A stretch of 64,000 nucleotides of DNA. Source: Phoebastria nigripes (Eukaryota > Chordata > Aves > Procellariiformes > Diomedeidae). Location: the NCBI GenBank assembly GCA_035582835.1, contig JAYKAV010003266.1, forward strand, positions 241,194 through 305,193. The letters run 5' to 3'. Below, piece after piece: positions 11,476 through 38,800 of this stretch. The translations under genes and the position numbers were made by a program. The notes under the pieces were generated by a model, which saw only the letters and a program-made list of their open reading frames with translations, did no database searches and was not told where the DNA came from. Positions within the stretch are counted from its first letter, which is position 1; every line of letters begins with the position of its first letter.

Positions 11476-12720
11476 GCGTGCTGCGCGCGCAGCCCCACCC
11501 GGCGCGGAGACTAGGCCCCCATCCCTTTGTGTGGGGGAGCGGCTGCCATCGCCCCCCTTTGTGTGCGGGGAGGGCGGTGGGGCGGCCACTCCCTCGGCCG
11601 CGCCTGCCCTTCCTCTGGGCCGGGAAGCGGCGGCGCCCGGCGCGGCCCCTTTCCGGCCTTTGCGCTGTCATAGCGTAGGCCGCGGCCGGCGCGCCGGCCG
11701 CCTACCGCACACGGCAGCCCCCGCTCGGCGCGCGGCTGGCTGGGGCTTCTGGCACCGCCCCTCGGTGGGGCCCGCGACGCCGCTCCGCGGCCACCATCTT
11801 GCTGCAGCGCAGCGAACAGGGCCGCCGGGAGGGCCGCGCCGGGCGCCCGAAGCTTGTGGTGCCGCAGGTCCCTCCTGAAGGCCCGCGACGAGTCTTTATC
11901 GGTCTGGGTCCAATTTTCTGTTGTCTGGATTAATAACGAGCACAGGGCTCTTCCCCAAGCTCCAGACCCATTAAAAGAAAACCGATTTTTATGGTTTTTT
12001 TTTTTTTTTTTAATGATTCTATATGTGTATATGCCTTTACAGATGTCCTTGGAAGTTCTTTAACTCCCCCACCCCCCCCCACCCCCCCCGAATTATTTTT
12101 TTGAGGTAAGAGTGTCTTCACTAACCTAGTGAATGTTAGTAGCTGTTCTTGTAGCTGTCATGTATTGGTTGGGGTGCTCAAGAGCTAGTATTCAGTACTG
12201 TTTTCCTATATTCATCTGAAAAGATATGGAATAGTTTTATCTCCAAGTATCATCTAATAGCTGTGTTGTGCATGCATACTGAAAATATAAAGTTTTATCT
12301 TTATTACATTTGGTCTTAGTCATGTAAGAGATGGCTATTTCTAGAAGCACATGTTCTAATCGAGTAAAATACGTGTTCTTGCAGTTAACTCTTCTTGTGA
12401 AGAAAGTGGTAAACAAAACAGTGTTTGTAATCTGGCAGGTTCTACTATTAGGCTGTATGGATGGTTACTAGCTGTGAACAGCTTTATGTGACTTACTGTC
12501 ATTTAGCAAAATCTGCACCTGAAATACTTCAAGAACAGGACTTGTACAGCTCTTTCCTGCCTTTGCATTAATCCTTTCAGCTGTAAATATACAAATGTAG
12601 AACCCAGTGTGACTTGGGGGCTGGTCAGCAGCTGCTTAGGGTGTTTACCATTTGGAGGAGTATTTATAGTAGCTGAATTAAAAAGTAAAGAATTTGAGGC
12701 AGACACACACAGTGAGGTTT

Positions 12721-12771
12721 GGTTTTTTTGGTTTTTTTTTTTTTTTTATTTGGTTTTTTTTTTTTTGCTAA

Positions 12772-12816
<45 letters not shown>
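12721..12816. repeat. T-rich low-complexity tract
   Basis: Successive T runs broken by GG, ending in an uninterrupted T run of about 38 bases. It may be the reverse-strand tail of an old retroelement, but no element body was recognised beside it. Length may vary between individuals or be mis-assembled. Confidence 0.85.
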
Positions 12817-12820
<4 letters not shown>

Positions 12821-13366
12821 GAGTTATGCTTGCTTGACAACCCCATTTTTTTTTCTTAGTAAACCAATCTTGTCAAATTGAACTGGCTTTTAAGGGAAAA
12901 GCTTATGCCCTGTTCCATTACCTGAGAAAATTAGCTTTAGTCATCTTTGGGCAGAAGAGGTGTTTTGATTATTCTATGAATATGTAATCTATTCTATGCC
13001 CAGAAAAATGAGAAACGTAATATGGTACAAGTTACAGCTCTAGTAGAGCTCTAATAATATTAGTCTAATTAGATGAGAGAGAAGTACACGAATAAGATTC
13101 TAAGTCTCTGTGCAGTTCCTGTGATACAGTGTATGCCTGCTTCATTCCTGCTGAACTTGGTCGGGAGGATGCTTACTTGAGATCTGAAGTGCTGTCCAAA
13201 AAATAATACTATTGCGAAAGAGATTGTGGTAATGGTTGCCTGAATCTAATACGGAGGTATGTGAAAAGTCTAGTGATCCTGTTATTTTTGCAATAGCTTT
13301 GTGTCTTCTGATTTATATTTTTTCGTAATTGAATCTTTCACTGCAAATCTTTTATACCAGATACTG

Positions 13367-13531
13367 GTTTGTACTGCCCCCATCCAGTTTCTTATTTAGT
13401 CTCATTCATGTATGTGTAACAGTTTGTGCTGCCCTCATCCAGTTTCTTATTTAGTCTCATTCATGTATGTGTAATGGTTTGTACTGCCCTCATCCAGTTT
13501 CTTATTTAGTCTCATTCATGTTTGTGTAATG
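13367..13531 (+). repeat. Tandem repeat, 3.0 copies of a 55-bp unit
   Basis: Three consecutive 55-bp copies start at 13367, 13422 and 13477. They differ at only a handful of positions (for example C/T at unit position 14). Such high identity suggests a recent triplication within CSDE1 intron 1. No motif of obvious function was recognised in the unit. Confidence 0.92.
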
Positions 13532-15202
13532 GTCTGACCAGAAAACTTATTTCAGCTGAAAGTTTTTCAGAGTGGTGACTAAAGGAAGATCCTTCATCTG
13601 GAGGAGAGGTCATTGAAACACAAACTTCTGTGAAAACTGGGTGATGAGTTTGCATACAGCCATTGTGTGCTTCTGGGGTTTAGAGTTCTTATTTGTAATA
13701 GCTGACTGCAGTCAGCATTTTCACTGTGATGGGAGTTAAATGTCTTTGCATTCATGTTTCAGCCACTTAAGTTGACTCTTTCAAGTTCACTAAAGGGAAT
13801 TCAAAGTGCAATGTCAATTGTGAAATTCATTTTCCCACTACAGTGGGGAAATAGGCTTTGTCCATATTTTTGCTCGTTTGCTGTGGAACTTGTGGAACGA
13901 CTTGGGGAAGAGTTGTGCTCTGATACTTCATACCTTTAGATTACTGTGTAACATGCTAGTTTATCCATAGATTCATAGCTGTGTTGCTTCTTAGCAGCTT
14001 TTGTCCACACAAATCTCCCCCCCTTTTTTTCCTGTATCTACTGAGTAAGCAACAAACTCAAATCAAAACTTGATTTTATTTCTCTTCAAAAAAAGCTTCT
14101 GTTTCTATAAGGTTACAGTTTTATGTGGTAGGTGGCAGTTTGTCTAAACCGCTTTCTTGTGAAAACACAAAGTGGTACTGGAAAACTTCAGGAGAGAATT
14201 ATTATCTAGTTACTGTTGTAGAGAGGCTTCTCTGTTACGTTATTTACACAAATATTATCTATATGTAATCAACATTTTGCAAACACTGTTTTAAGAAGTC
14301 CAGAGAATGGCTCTGCAATTATTTTACGTGCTATGCCAGGGTGCATATGGTCTGTGTAGAACAGGCATACAGCATCTGTACATATAATTGAGAAGTTTGT
14401 TTATTTCGATACAAAGCTAAGGGTGCTTCAGGTGTTGCTAGTTCTTGACTTACCTTTTGGAACAAAAATTATCAGGAAATTCTAATTCCCGCCACACATA
14501 CACACCCTATTGCTACTCTGAGTGTCTGTGCAAGCACTTATTAATTAAATTATGAGTCAGCACCCATATAAAGTTATTGATAGGAGGACTAAGACTTGCA
14601 TTAAATGATGCTGCTATTCATCAAAATGAAGGTGCTCTTTTATTGTACAAACTGGGACCTTTCCTGAAATGCTTAACTGCATCTGAAGAGTTTAAAATTG
14701 GAAATATCATATCACTGGCTTGGAGGTAGAGTTTCTTGGAAAACAAAACTGAAAATGGAAATGCCAAATATATCTGTAAAACAGTCTTTCCTAGCGTGGA
14801 TCAAAGCTACGGTATTAAGGTAGAGGAAATGCACCTGTTTGTAGGAACACCTGGGACTGATGTATAATTTCTTTTAAAGTGATACTTAGTGTATGTCTTT
14901 TTCCTTTCTCCAGTATGAAGTGGAACAGAACAGAATTTACCACCTGAAACTGCTGCTTCAAGTTCAGATCAGGAAAAGAATATACCACATTGTAATAACA
15001 ACTCAAGACCAAAGAAGAGGAAACTTACACTGAAGATACAAGGCTTGATCTGAAACAAGAAGTTTGTGCCTACTCAACAGCTTCAAAAGAGCACGTCCCA
15101 ACGCTGCTAGTAGTCTCTGTTTTCTCCAGTGCTGTACTGAAACTGCCCAGGGCAGCAGCACTTGTATTCTCTATTAGCTTGATAGATCACATTCTCTTGC
15201 TA

Positions 15203-15345
<143 letters not shown>

Positions 15346-15759
15346 ATAGCAGTCTTCATCCTTAGAAACTTGTGCTGAAACAGAAGAATCGGCTAATACT
15401 ACTGAAAGTGCAATATTTGAATATCACTGCGAGGTTGGTGCATGTGTTATATAGAGAGTTATATATATTTCTAAACCTAATAGGAAACAAGTTGTCAACA
15501 GAAGGGTCTGGTTTTTGTTAGGATTTTTTAGCAGTTCTTTGCTGTTATGTTGGTTTAGTAGTAGTATGACGAATTAATAGTACCTGCAATATGGTTCTAT
15601 TTAACAATACTTATAACCCTAGAGCGCTGGTTATTAATGTTTCTCTCTTCTAGTAACGGTAGTGTTGTGGTTCCAATCCCTTTTTTTCAAATAACCTCTG
15701 TTTAGTTGTCTTTAAATCTTACTGAAATCTTACTGCACAGTTGTTTCAGTTGGTTGTGG

Positions 15760-15792
15760 TTTTTTTTGTTTGTTTTTTTTTTTTTTTTTTTT
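15760..15792. repeat. T-rich tract
   Basis: T runs interrupted by single G within CSDE1 intron 1, ending in a T run of about 20 bases. Confidence 0.8.
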
Positions 15793-17747
15793 CCCTGAGT
15801 ACTGGTTTTGGTGGGGTTCATAGTTCTTGTGAACTGACAGGTCAGCTGTGTTAAAAGTCAGCTGTTGGGAGTGAACTGTTGGCAGTGGGCAGCACAGTCA
15901 GGTAGTCATTGTGGTCCCGTATATAACCATTATATTGTAGGTCCAAGCAAGTCTTGTTTGTACATTAATAGGTTGTAGCTTATTATTAGAAGTTTCTTAA
16001 AGTTTTATGACAATACTCCTGGTGATACGTATAAATGGACGTTGTGTTTGATTTTTGTTATGCTCTGTTACAACATTATGTTTGAACAGGTGTGGGAATA
16101 TGACAAGCATCTGGAAAGACTGCTGATATTATCATGTATCTTTTTTTCTACAGCAAATTTTAGTGCCACCCTGAGGAGCCTATCTTTGTTTGAACTTAAG
16201 TTGTCAGGCTTTAGATGATTGATGATGAGTTCTTTGTGCTATACTACTAATACTCCTTTAAACTCAAACTGTTCAAATGATATCATGCAATGGTAGTCTT
16301 TGAGCCAGAGATTACAGCAGTGTGGTTTTCTAATCCTAAGGTAGACTATTCTGAACGTGATTTTTATGTAGATTTTTGACATTTTCTGTATCTGATGTAC
16401 CTTTAGTAGTAGTCTGTTACTTAATGTCTGTGGCAGGGGTGTATGTGTGTTTGTGTACTTACCTTGTATCAGAGATGTGAAGTGGCCATTTTGTAAATGA
16501 CTCGCAAAAAGCATTTGTCACACTGATTTGAGCTTTCAGAATGGGTTAATGGTCTTGCCTATTATTCTCCTGGGAAAAGGTATAATAATATATCATTTTC
16601 CCTTCCCCCAGCCACCTTACTTGTAGGACAAATTTATTTTTGAAAAGTATTTCAAACTCTAGGATGGCTTAAAATGAAAGACTTCAGCTGTTGCCTTCCC
16701 ACAAGGACATTTTCTTGTGTATGGAATGTACTAGGGGTTGCCTTCCTCAAAAGATGAGGGTTCATATATTGGAGTGATGCTCTTTGATCATTTTTAAGCT
16801 GATTTCCAAACAGCGTAATAAGACATGCTGTAACTATACCTTTTAATATGTTGAGTAACTCAATATCTGTATTACAGTAAGAAGCATGACCATTTTACAA
16901 GTTGCTCAGATGTCTTTTATCTCCACTAAACATATTGCTGACTGATTTTGAATCTCTTCTGCTTGATGCAACAAGAAAGCAGAGAACAGATACAGTCTCG
17001 TTCTGTTTCCAAAATAAATACTCTGGAAACTGCAGCAAATAAAACCCTCCAGTACCATATTTTAAGATGCATATTGACTGTTTGGGGAGGGGGAAGCATT
17101 GCTTCAGTAGTCTTTCTTGAATTAAAGTGTTTGGTGAGGTGTAATACATTTCAACTAATGTAATTCCTAAACTGTAAATGGAAATGGCTTGCTTTGAAAA
17201 TGAGACTTGCACATCAAAAAGCCACAGAAATGTTAGTTTAATTCTCGGTATTAATTCCGTAACCATGCAAAAATGTTTAAATACTTAAAACCATTTTTTT
17301 AGTATGAAAGACTGAACAGACAAACTAGGGACAAACTTTGCAGGGATATGAATGTAATTCTGTTGGTTCATAACTGTTGCATTTTCCTAATTACCTGTTT
17401 AATTTGGAAGAGCAGATGTTATAGATGTTTTCAGACTCTGATATGAAATAGTGAATGTGGGAGTACTTTGAGGTGTAATACTTAAGAAAGTCAGAAGTTT
17501 GTTTTGGTCTAAGCAAGCTTTATTTCGGTGTTGTATTTCTGCCTGTCTAAATTTTAAGGATTATTGTTTTACAAAAGCTTGACTATTTTTATGTTCTTGC
17601 TCTATTTTAAAAATGTTTAGAATTTGCTTGTTACAATAACTTCCACGAGCTCTTTGTGTTTGTTATTCTGTTATGTGGGCATGGAGAAAGGAAACTTATT
17701 TTGAGTGTTTTTTGTGTTTGTTCCCCCCCCCGCTTTCTTTTAAACAG

Positions 17748-30587
<12,840 letters not shown>

Positions 30588-31835
30588 TCCACAAAACCCA
30601 TACCTGATGTACGACTGAGTTGGTGGGGGCTGGTGAAGGGTACTGAATATCTCCCTATTCATCCCTTCCTCCAAATTCTAAGAAGCTATTACACCGGTTT
30701 TAACATCTTCTCATGTTATGTTTAAAATAAATTTATGAAACCATTTTAAAATTATGCACAGTTGCATTCTGGAGAACTTAAGGTGGCGCCTTATAGTATC
30801 ACATTTTAGAAGCTTGTTTTGAATGGTGCATTTAACGCAACTGGTAACTGCAAATCTACATTGCCTATGTGAGTAAACATTATAGACAGCTCTACTCTGG
30901 TAGACCTTATGGAATTCTGCACTACAATTATCTATGCTTTATCTTTGTTATTTTGGCCAAGGTATTGCCATGCCTTAGTGCTCGATTGCATTATGTCTTT
31001 CCTTCCAAGTGGAAGCGAAGGCTCACTTCAGCTCACTCTGCTCAAACTCTGAGGACCATATGAGGGTGGAGTAAGTTCAACTTACATAAAATCTGTATGA
31101 ACATTCAGTTAACTTAAGTTGATGGCCAAATGTTAACAATGTTTTCATATTTCATTTAACTTGAGTCCTTTAGCCAGCAAAGTTGTTAGAGCTCAATGAA
31201 AGTCTCTTTCTGGGGTAGACTTATTTTTGTAGCATTCTGAAACACATGCAGTGCAGAATTTCGTAAGGCTGAGGTGTGCCATCAGTGTGGTAATTTAAAT
31301 ATATTTAAAACAATGCACAAATCTGCTGCTGCTTAGAACACTGCAGCTTTAAACCCAGTTTCTTTTACTGATTTAAATTTAAAAAGAAAGAAGTTGTGCC
31401 TGAAGTGAATACTTTTTTTTTTTTCTTTTTTGCAGCCGGCACCCAGTGTACTGTAAAAGAATAAATACTTAGGCTTTCCATAGCTGTATTGAGACTTTCA
31501 TCAAGGTGAAATAGTTGATGTCTGTGTGCTTTTCCTACCCCCCCCCCGCCCCCCTCCCTCCATTTCCCCAGTCACACTTTATCAAGCAAGAAAACTGAAT
31601 GATTGGTCTAAGTATTACTTTAACCAAAAAGATCAGGAGTTACTTTCTTTGAATAGAGGGCAGTACTGTGTTTTTTTTTGTTTGTTTTTTTTTTTTTTTT
31701 TTCATGTTACCTCTATTCTCAATTTAGGGTTTTCTTCTCTGGGAGATGCATTATCTTTGTAAAACAAACATTGCTTTCTCCAATTTTTTCTGTTAATGGC
31801 AAAGAATGGAAATAGAATAAAGTTTTACTGATTTT
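30588..31835 (+). other. CSDE1: CSDE1 3'UTR with three poly(A) signals
   Basis: AATAAA hexamers at 30726-30731, 31460-31465 and 31816-31821 offer short, medium and long 3' ends. The last is just before the NRAS CpG island begins. C- and T-runs at about 31,541-31,560 and 31,672-31,702 are low complexity. Several poly(A) sites are also known for mammalian UNR, but which are used here is not visible. Confidence 0.75.
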
Positions 31836-31849
31836 GAAAAAAGCCTCCC

Positions 31850-34535
<2,686 letters not shown>

Positions 34536-34539
34536 TAAG

Positions 34540-35220
34540 GTGAGCTGTAATTTAAGTTTTTCGTTGGCGTCTTGTCTGTATGTCTTTCAGTTGTTGATAA
34601 GCATGGCTTAGAAATACTAGCTGCTATAGATGGGTTTTTTCCATATAATACAACCCATTGATACCCAGAGGTTTAGATCCTAGAATTAATTACTTCTCCA
34701 ATTTTTTTTTTTTTCCCTCTAAGTAGATAGCAAAGCTTAAGAAAGGGAAATTCTATTCACAGCAACTTTTGGCTGTAGCCTGTGGATTTCCACTGAACTG
34801 ATAATTGTGTGATTTTCTGTATCATTCTTGTCAGTGTCTCCTTCCTTTGGGAAACCATTTTGACTCTTTGGAGAATGTGTAATTTCTCTCTTATACACAA
34901 GAAACACCTGAGCTAGAAAGAGGAGTGTGCACAATTCTGCAGTCGCCATTTGCTGATGATTGTTTGACTTCTGCACAGCTTATCTTGAGCTGTGTTCCTC
35001 TGGAATATGCACTGTTCAAAGATTAACCAAATAAAATAATGCAAGTAATGAAATTTATGAGTTCCCCAACTGAGTGAAATTCTTTTCAACAGTTACCTAA
35101 AAGATGTTGCTCATCACTGTAAAAACAGGTAGACCAGTTCAGGACTTGTACTACACTGTTGCACTGCACATCCATCACAAAGTTGGACAGCAGCTAATTA
35201 GAGATGCCTTTCTGTTTCAG
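34540..35220 (+). other. NRAS: NRAS 3'UTR intron
   Basis: Four bases after the TGA stop (34533-34535) a good donor, AAG|GTGAGC, occurs at 34540. A pyrimidine-rich acceptor TTTCTGTTTCAG ends at 35220. Mammalian NRAS also splices within its 3'UTR just after the stop, so I call the intron by analogy. The junction would lie close enough to the stop to be tolerated by nonsense-mediated decay. Confidence 0.65.
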
Positions 35221-35800
35221 ATGCCAAGAATACATGGTTCAGATGTAGCTGCTGGATGAGTCTCGATGCTACTGTATTGCGTCTCATGCTGATGCCCTGC
35301 AGTATTTTGGTGCCAGTGACCAGAATCTTCGTACCAGTTAATTAGCACAAGGTCCTTTTCTGTGCTCCATCTGAAGAGAACATCTATGGCATCTACCTCC
35401 TTGCTCAGCTAACGGAGCAGTCACATCTCTTGATGTACTGGGATTCTTTTCTCATTGTGTTATCTGGGTTTGTTCAAGAAGAAAACCAGTCATGAGAAAA
35501 GTGAACTATAGAGACTAAATGCTGTGAAAAAGATGACACTTTACCTCTAGAGTAAAAGCTAGAAGTGATGTTTGTCCCCTTTCTATTGGATTCTGATTTG
35601 CAGTGCTGTCAGAGGACTGGCGCTAATCATTGCTTGGCAGGTAACGTCAGAAATGGTTTTGCCACCATGAATGCTCCTGTCATGTGTCAGATTGGTATCT
35701 GCTCTCTGTGCATCCATACAGCATATTTGCAACTTCTCCTTTGTGCCAGGAGTACCACTTAACTGATCCTTCATTTTCTGTAATAAAAAGGAGATATCTT
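35221..35800 (+). other. NRAS: NRAS 3'UTR terminal exon and poly(A) signal
   Basis: Non-coding sequence after the 3'UTR intron, with AATAAA at 35782-35787 as the first plausible poly(A) signal. Further AATAAA hexamers at 37418-37423 and 38856-38861 could serve longer forms. Confidence 0.55.
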
Positions 35801-38800
35801 TCCTAACTTAAGTGCCTGTTTGCTAAGAAGATTTGAAGTTGTCCGCTGTTCCCTTGGGTTGAGGAAAACCCCAAGGACTGGAATTTCTTGGGAGCTCATT
35901 GTCTTAAGCAGGCACATCTTGTATGGGTGATCTCTTCGCTTGAGAGGATACTAAAACAGGAATTTGTAGGCTGGAAGATCCAGCAGGCACTTGTAAGACT
36001 CGAACTAGGGAGGGGGACATACTGCATCTGTTTTTTACTTTGTTTGTAGGTGGAACTGTTTATATTGTTTTTCTGCAGCATTCAGATCTCTTCCAAGTTG
36101 GACCAAATTAGTCAGCTGTTCATTTTTAACATTAATTGCCAACATTTACGGGCAGCTTCTCAATAGTTAATCTAGTAACTGGAGGTTGGTTAGTTTGGAC
36201 AGCTGTTATTCAGCTGTCTGTAACTTGCAAATTATTTTATTCTGAATTATTTTCTTACCACCAGACTGTAAACATAGTCTCTTCAAAATGTGTCTCTGTA
36301 AAATGTAGTTGGGAGAGTCTCCTTCTCAAGGAAGGAGTGTGGGATTTCAGGTTGACTGTATTTGGTGAAGTGGTTGTCACGGACTTAGTATGTCCAGACT
36401 GAGGGGAGAAGGCAATGAGCTATAACAGAAAACAGAGCTAGCTTCTGATTGCAGCATCCTTGCAAAATGAGGAAGGAAGTGAGTTCAGTGATGACTATGC
36501 AGAAGGTGTATGATATACTGATGGGAATTCTGGGCTTGTTCTAACAGCCTCAAAGTATGAGAGAATTACTGCATAAGCTATGTGAGTTCTTTCTAGAACA
36601 AAACATTGTCATCTCATATAATTGGGATGTACAAGTGTGGTCACTGTTGCAAAACCTACCAGTGTTCGTTAGAATACTGTGTCCTTCCCTAGTTCTTGTG
36701 CTGCTGATGCTGGATTCTGTTCTGTGTGGTCAGACAGTGTATCCCACAGCAAAGCTGAATTCCCAGTTACTATGCGATGGAAGAGTAATGAGCCTTCAGC
36801 CAACAGAGGGAGTGTTCAGTCAGTCAGCCGAACCAGCGTGAGCAGAGAAATTGCAAGAGGTTTGATTTCAGTTTGTTGGTGTCAGATTCATACATCTTAA
36901 TTTGGAGTTCTCAATTTCAAATGGAAATTGGAAATCAGTAAATACTGAGAGAAGAAATTGTTCCTTTTAATATTGTTTCCTTCACTACTTACATTCTTAA
37001 TTCTCTTCTTGGAATGAAGAGGATCCATCAGCATCACGTTTTCTTTATCCATGATAATCCTTGTAAGTACTTTTTGCAATTTATTTTACCCTTGACTGAT
37101 GTGACACTGATAAGAATTAAAAATACAATATTTTTACATAAAACATTATTTTCCAGCAACATACACAGTGGTGGGCAGCATTATGGATAGCATTGGCTGT
37201 GACTTGAGTTGAGTTCGTTTGAAGATGATCTCATGCCTGCAAGTTAAATGTGACAGAATTACCATCACTGCAAGCTGTCATATCTGTAATCAGCAAGCAG
37301 TGTTCTTCTTTTATGTGGTGCAAGAAGAGAAGTTATTTGTGAAAGCATTCTTTGAGCACTGTGGCAGGAGATGACTGTCTGCTTCTAAAGGGATGTGTGA
37401 CACACTGTTGTCCACTTAATAAAATTACATGTGGAAAATGATAGCTTTTGGGATACACATCTGGTCACACAGACTTGGCATTTTGGAAAGACAGCAATGT
37501 GGAGTTTGCAGTATGTTTGAATGGTGAGATCTTGTCATCCGGGTCCATGCATGTTTTTTGATTATTTGGGAAACTTAGGAGTTTCTTTCCTGGCAAGCAG
37601 GATTGCAGAGTTCAGAGCATGACTGCCTGCTGCCTGTGGCCATGGGAAACCTTTTGCAGCTGGCATTTGATGTTTGAAGGTTGTGTGGTCAAGTATGGAC
37701 AATTATTTCTTTTGGATGGAGGTTCATCATAATAATTCTCTACATTGCATGGCATGTTCTAGTTGTCATTAAAAATGTACTAGCTGTAACTCCAAAAGTT
37801 GTGAATTCTCAAAATTGTATGGGAACTGGCAAATGCATCTACTTTCTCTTCAGTGTTCCCTTTCTCTTGGGCTGTATAAAATCTTACAAGGGAAGAAGAC
37901 CCGGTAAGGATAGGTCAGTATGTATTTCACCTTTGCAATCTTAGAGGAGGATGCATCAGCTTTTAGGATGCTGCAGAGCTGACCTACCCAAGTGGTACTC
38001 CCATCTGCATTATTTTAGGTTCAAATCTAGCGAGTGATATAAAATCAGGGTGTTGTACTAGTCATGAGTATGAAGTAAATGGTTGTACTTTGTTTCCAGC
38101 TATCTATATAAAAGAACCCTGATTTTGGTGGCAACTGAGAGAGAACTGTGGAAGGACAAAACCCCAAGAACTTTTGGGAAAACTCTTTAGAAGATAAGCA
38201 CAGAAGTTTTTGCACAAGACAGGTCCCTGGAAAAGGTGGTTTTGTAGATTTAGTCCAAATGTTGTTATTTAGAACTAACAGCACAACACCGTGTTAGTGC
38301 CAAGCTAACTTTACTATCCTGAGTGAGAGGAACAGGCATAAACAACTTTGAGGTAAAGTATTAAAAAAGGGTAAAGCTCTTGTTCAAAAATTACAAGTGC
38401 CAAAAACTGAAATAAATGTTTCTGTTATTATGGACTGAGAACAGCTGTTTAACAAGATAGTATAACCCTGGTCTTGTTCAAACAACACTGCTCAAATTTT
38501 GTTCTTATTGTCATCAGTAAGACTTTGGATAGTAACCATGATGCTTAAAGCCATCATAATTTTTAGTACAGTTCAATGACTTAGAATTGGATTTCAAGCA
38601 ACTTTAGGCCTATGGGGGGAAGGAGAGTAGTGGAAGTTTGAATTACATTCTGATCCTATATGTGGTCCTCCTTTACTCCCCAAGCCTTGAGTGACTGTTT
38701 TGTGTATAACCTCCAGGATGGTAGGGAACTGTTGGGATCTGGACTTTTTATCCAAGGGCTAATTTGTTGTTACTTTGTATAATTATTTGCTTTCAATAAT

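Larger units (their letters stand above)
10330..11880 (+). promoter_or_regulatory. CSDE1: CpG island and CSDE1 promoter with noncoding exon 1
   Basis: Dense CpG sequence with two high-information promoter motifs close together. A palindromic NRF1 site GCGCATGCGC lies at 10732-10741, and a perfect TCTCGCGAGA element at 10794-10803 (the site bound by BANP, also linked to ZBTB33). A strong donor GTGAGT starts at 10878, so noncoding exon 1 is placed at about 10,800-10,877. The first coding exon begins exactly at its ATG at 17748, which requires at least one upstream noncoding exon. The exact start site and any alternative first exons (for example with the GAG|GTAAGA donor at 12106) cannot be resolved without transcript data. 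Confidence 0.75.

Noticed and set aside
10305..11878. Several long GC-rich open frames on both strands (up to about 250 codons)
   Set aside because: Stop codons are rare in CpG islands. The translations are Arg/Ala/Pro/Gly-rich in several frames at once, without domains or splice support.
12609..12881. Phe-rich and Lys-rich ORFs over poly-T tracts (also 15174-15359)
   Set aside because: Pure low-complexity translation.
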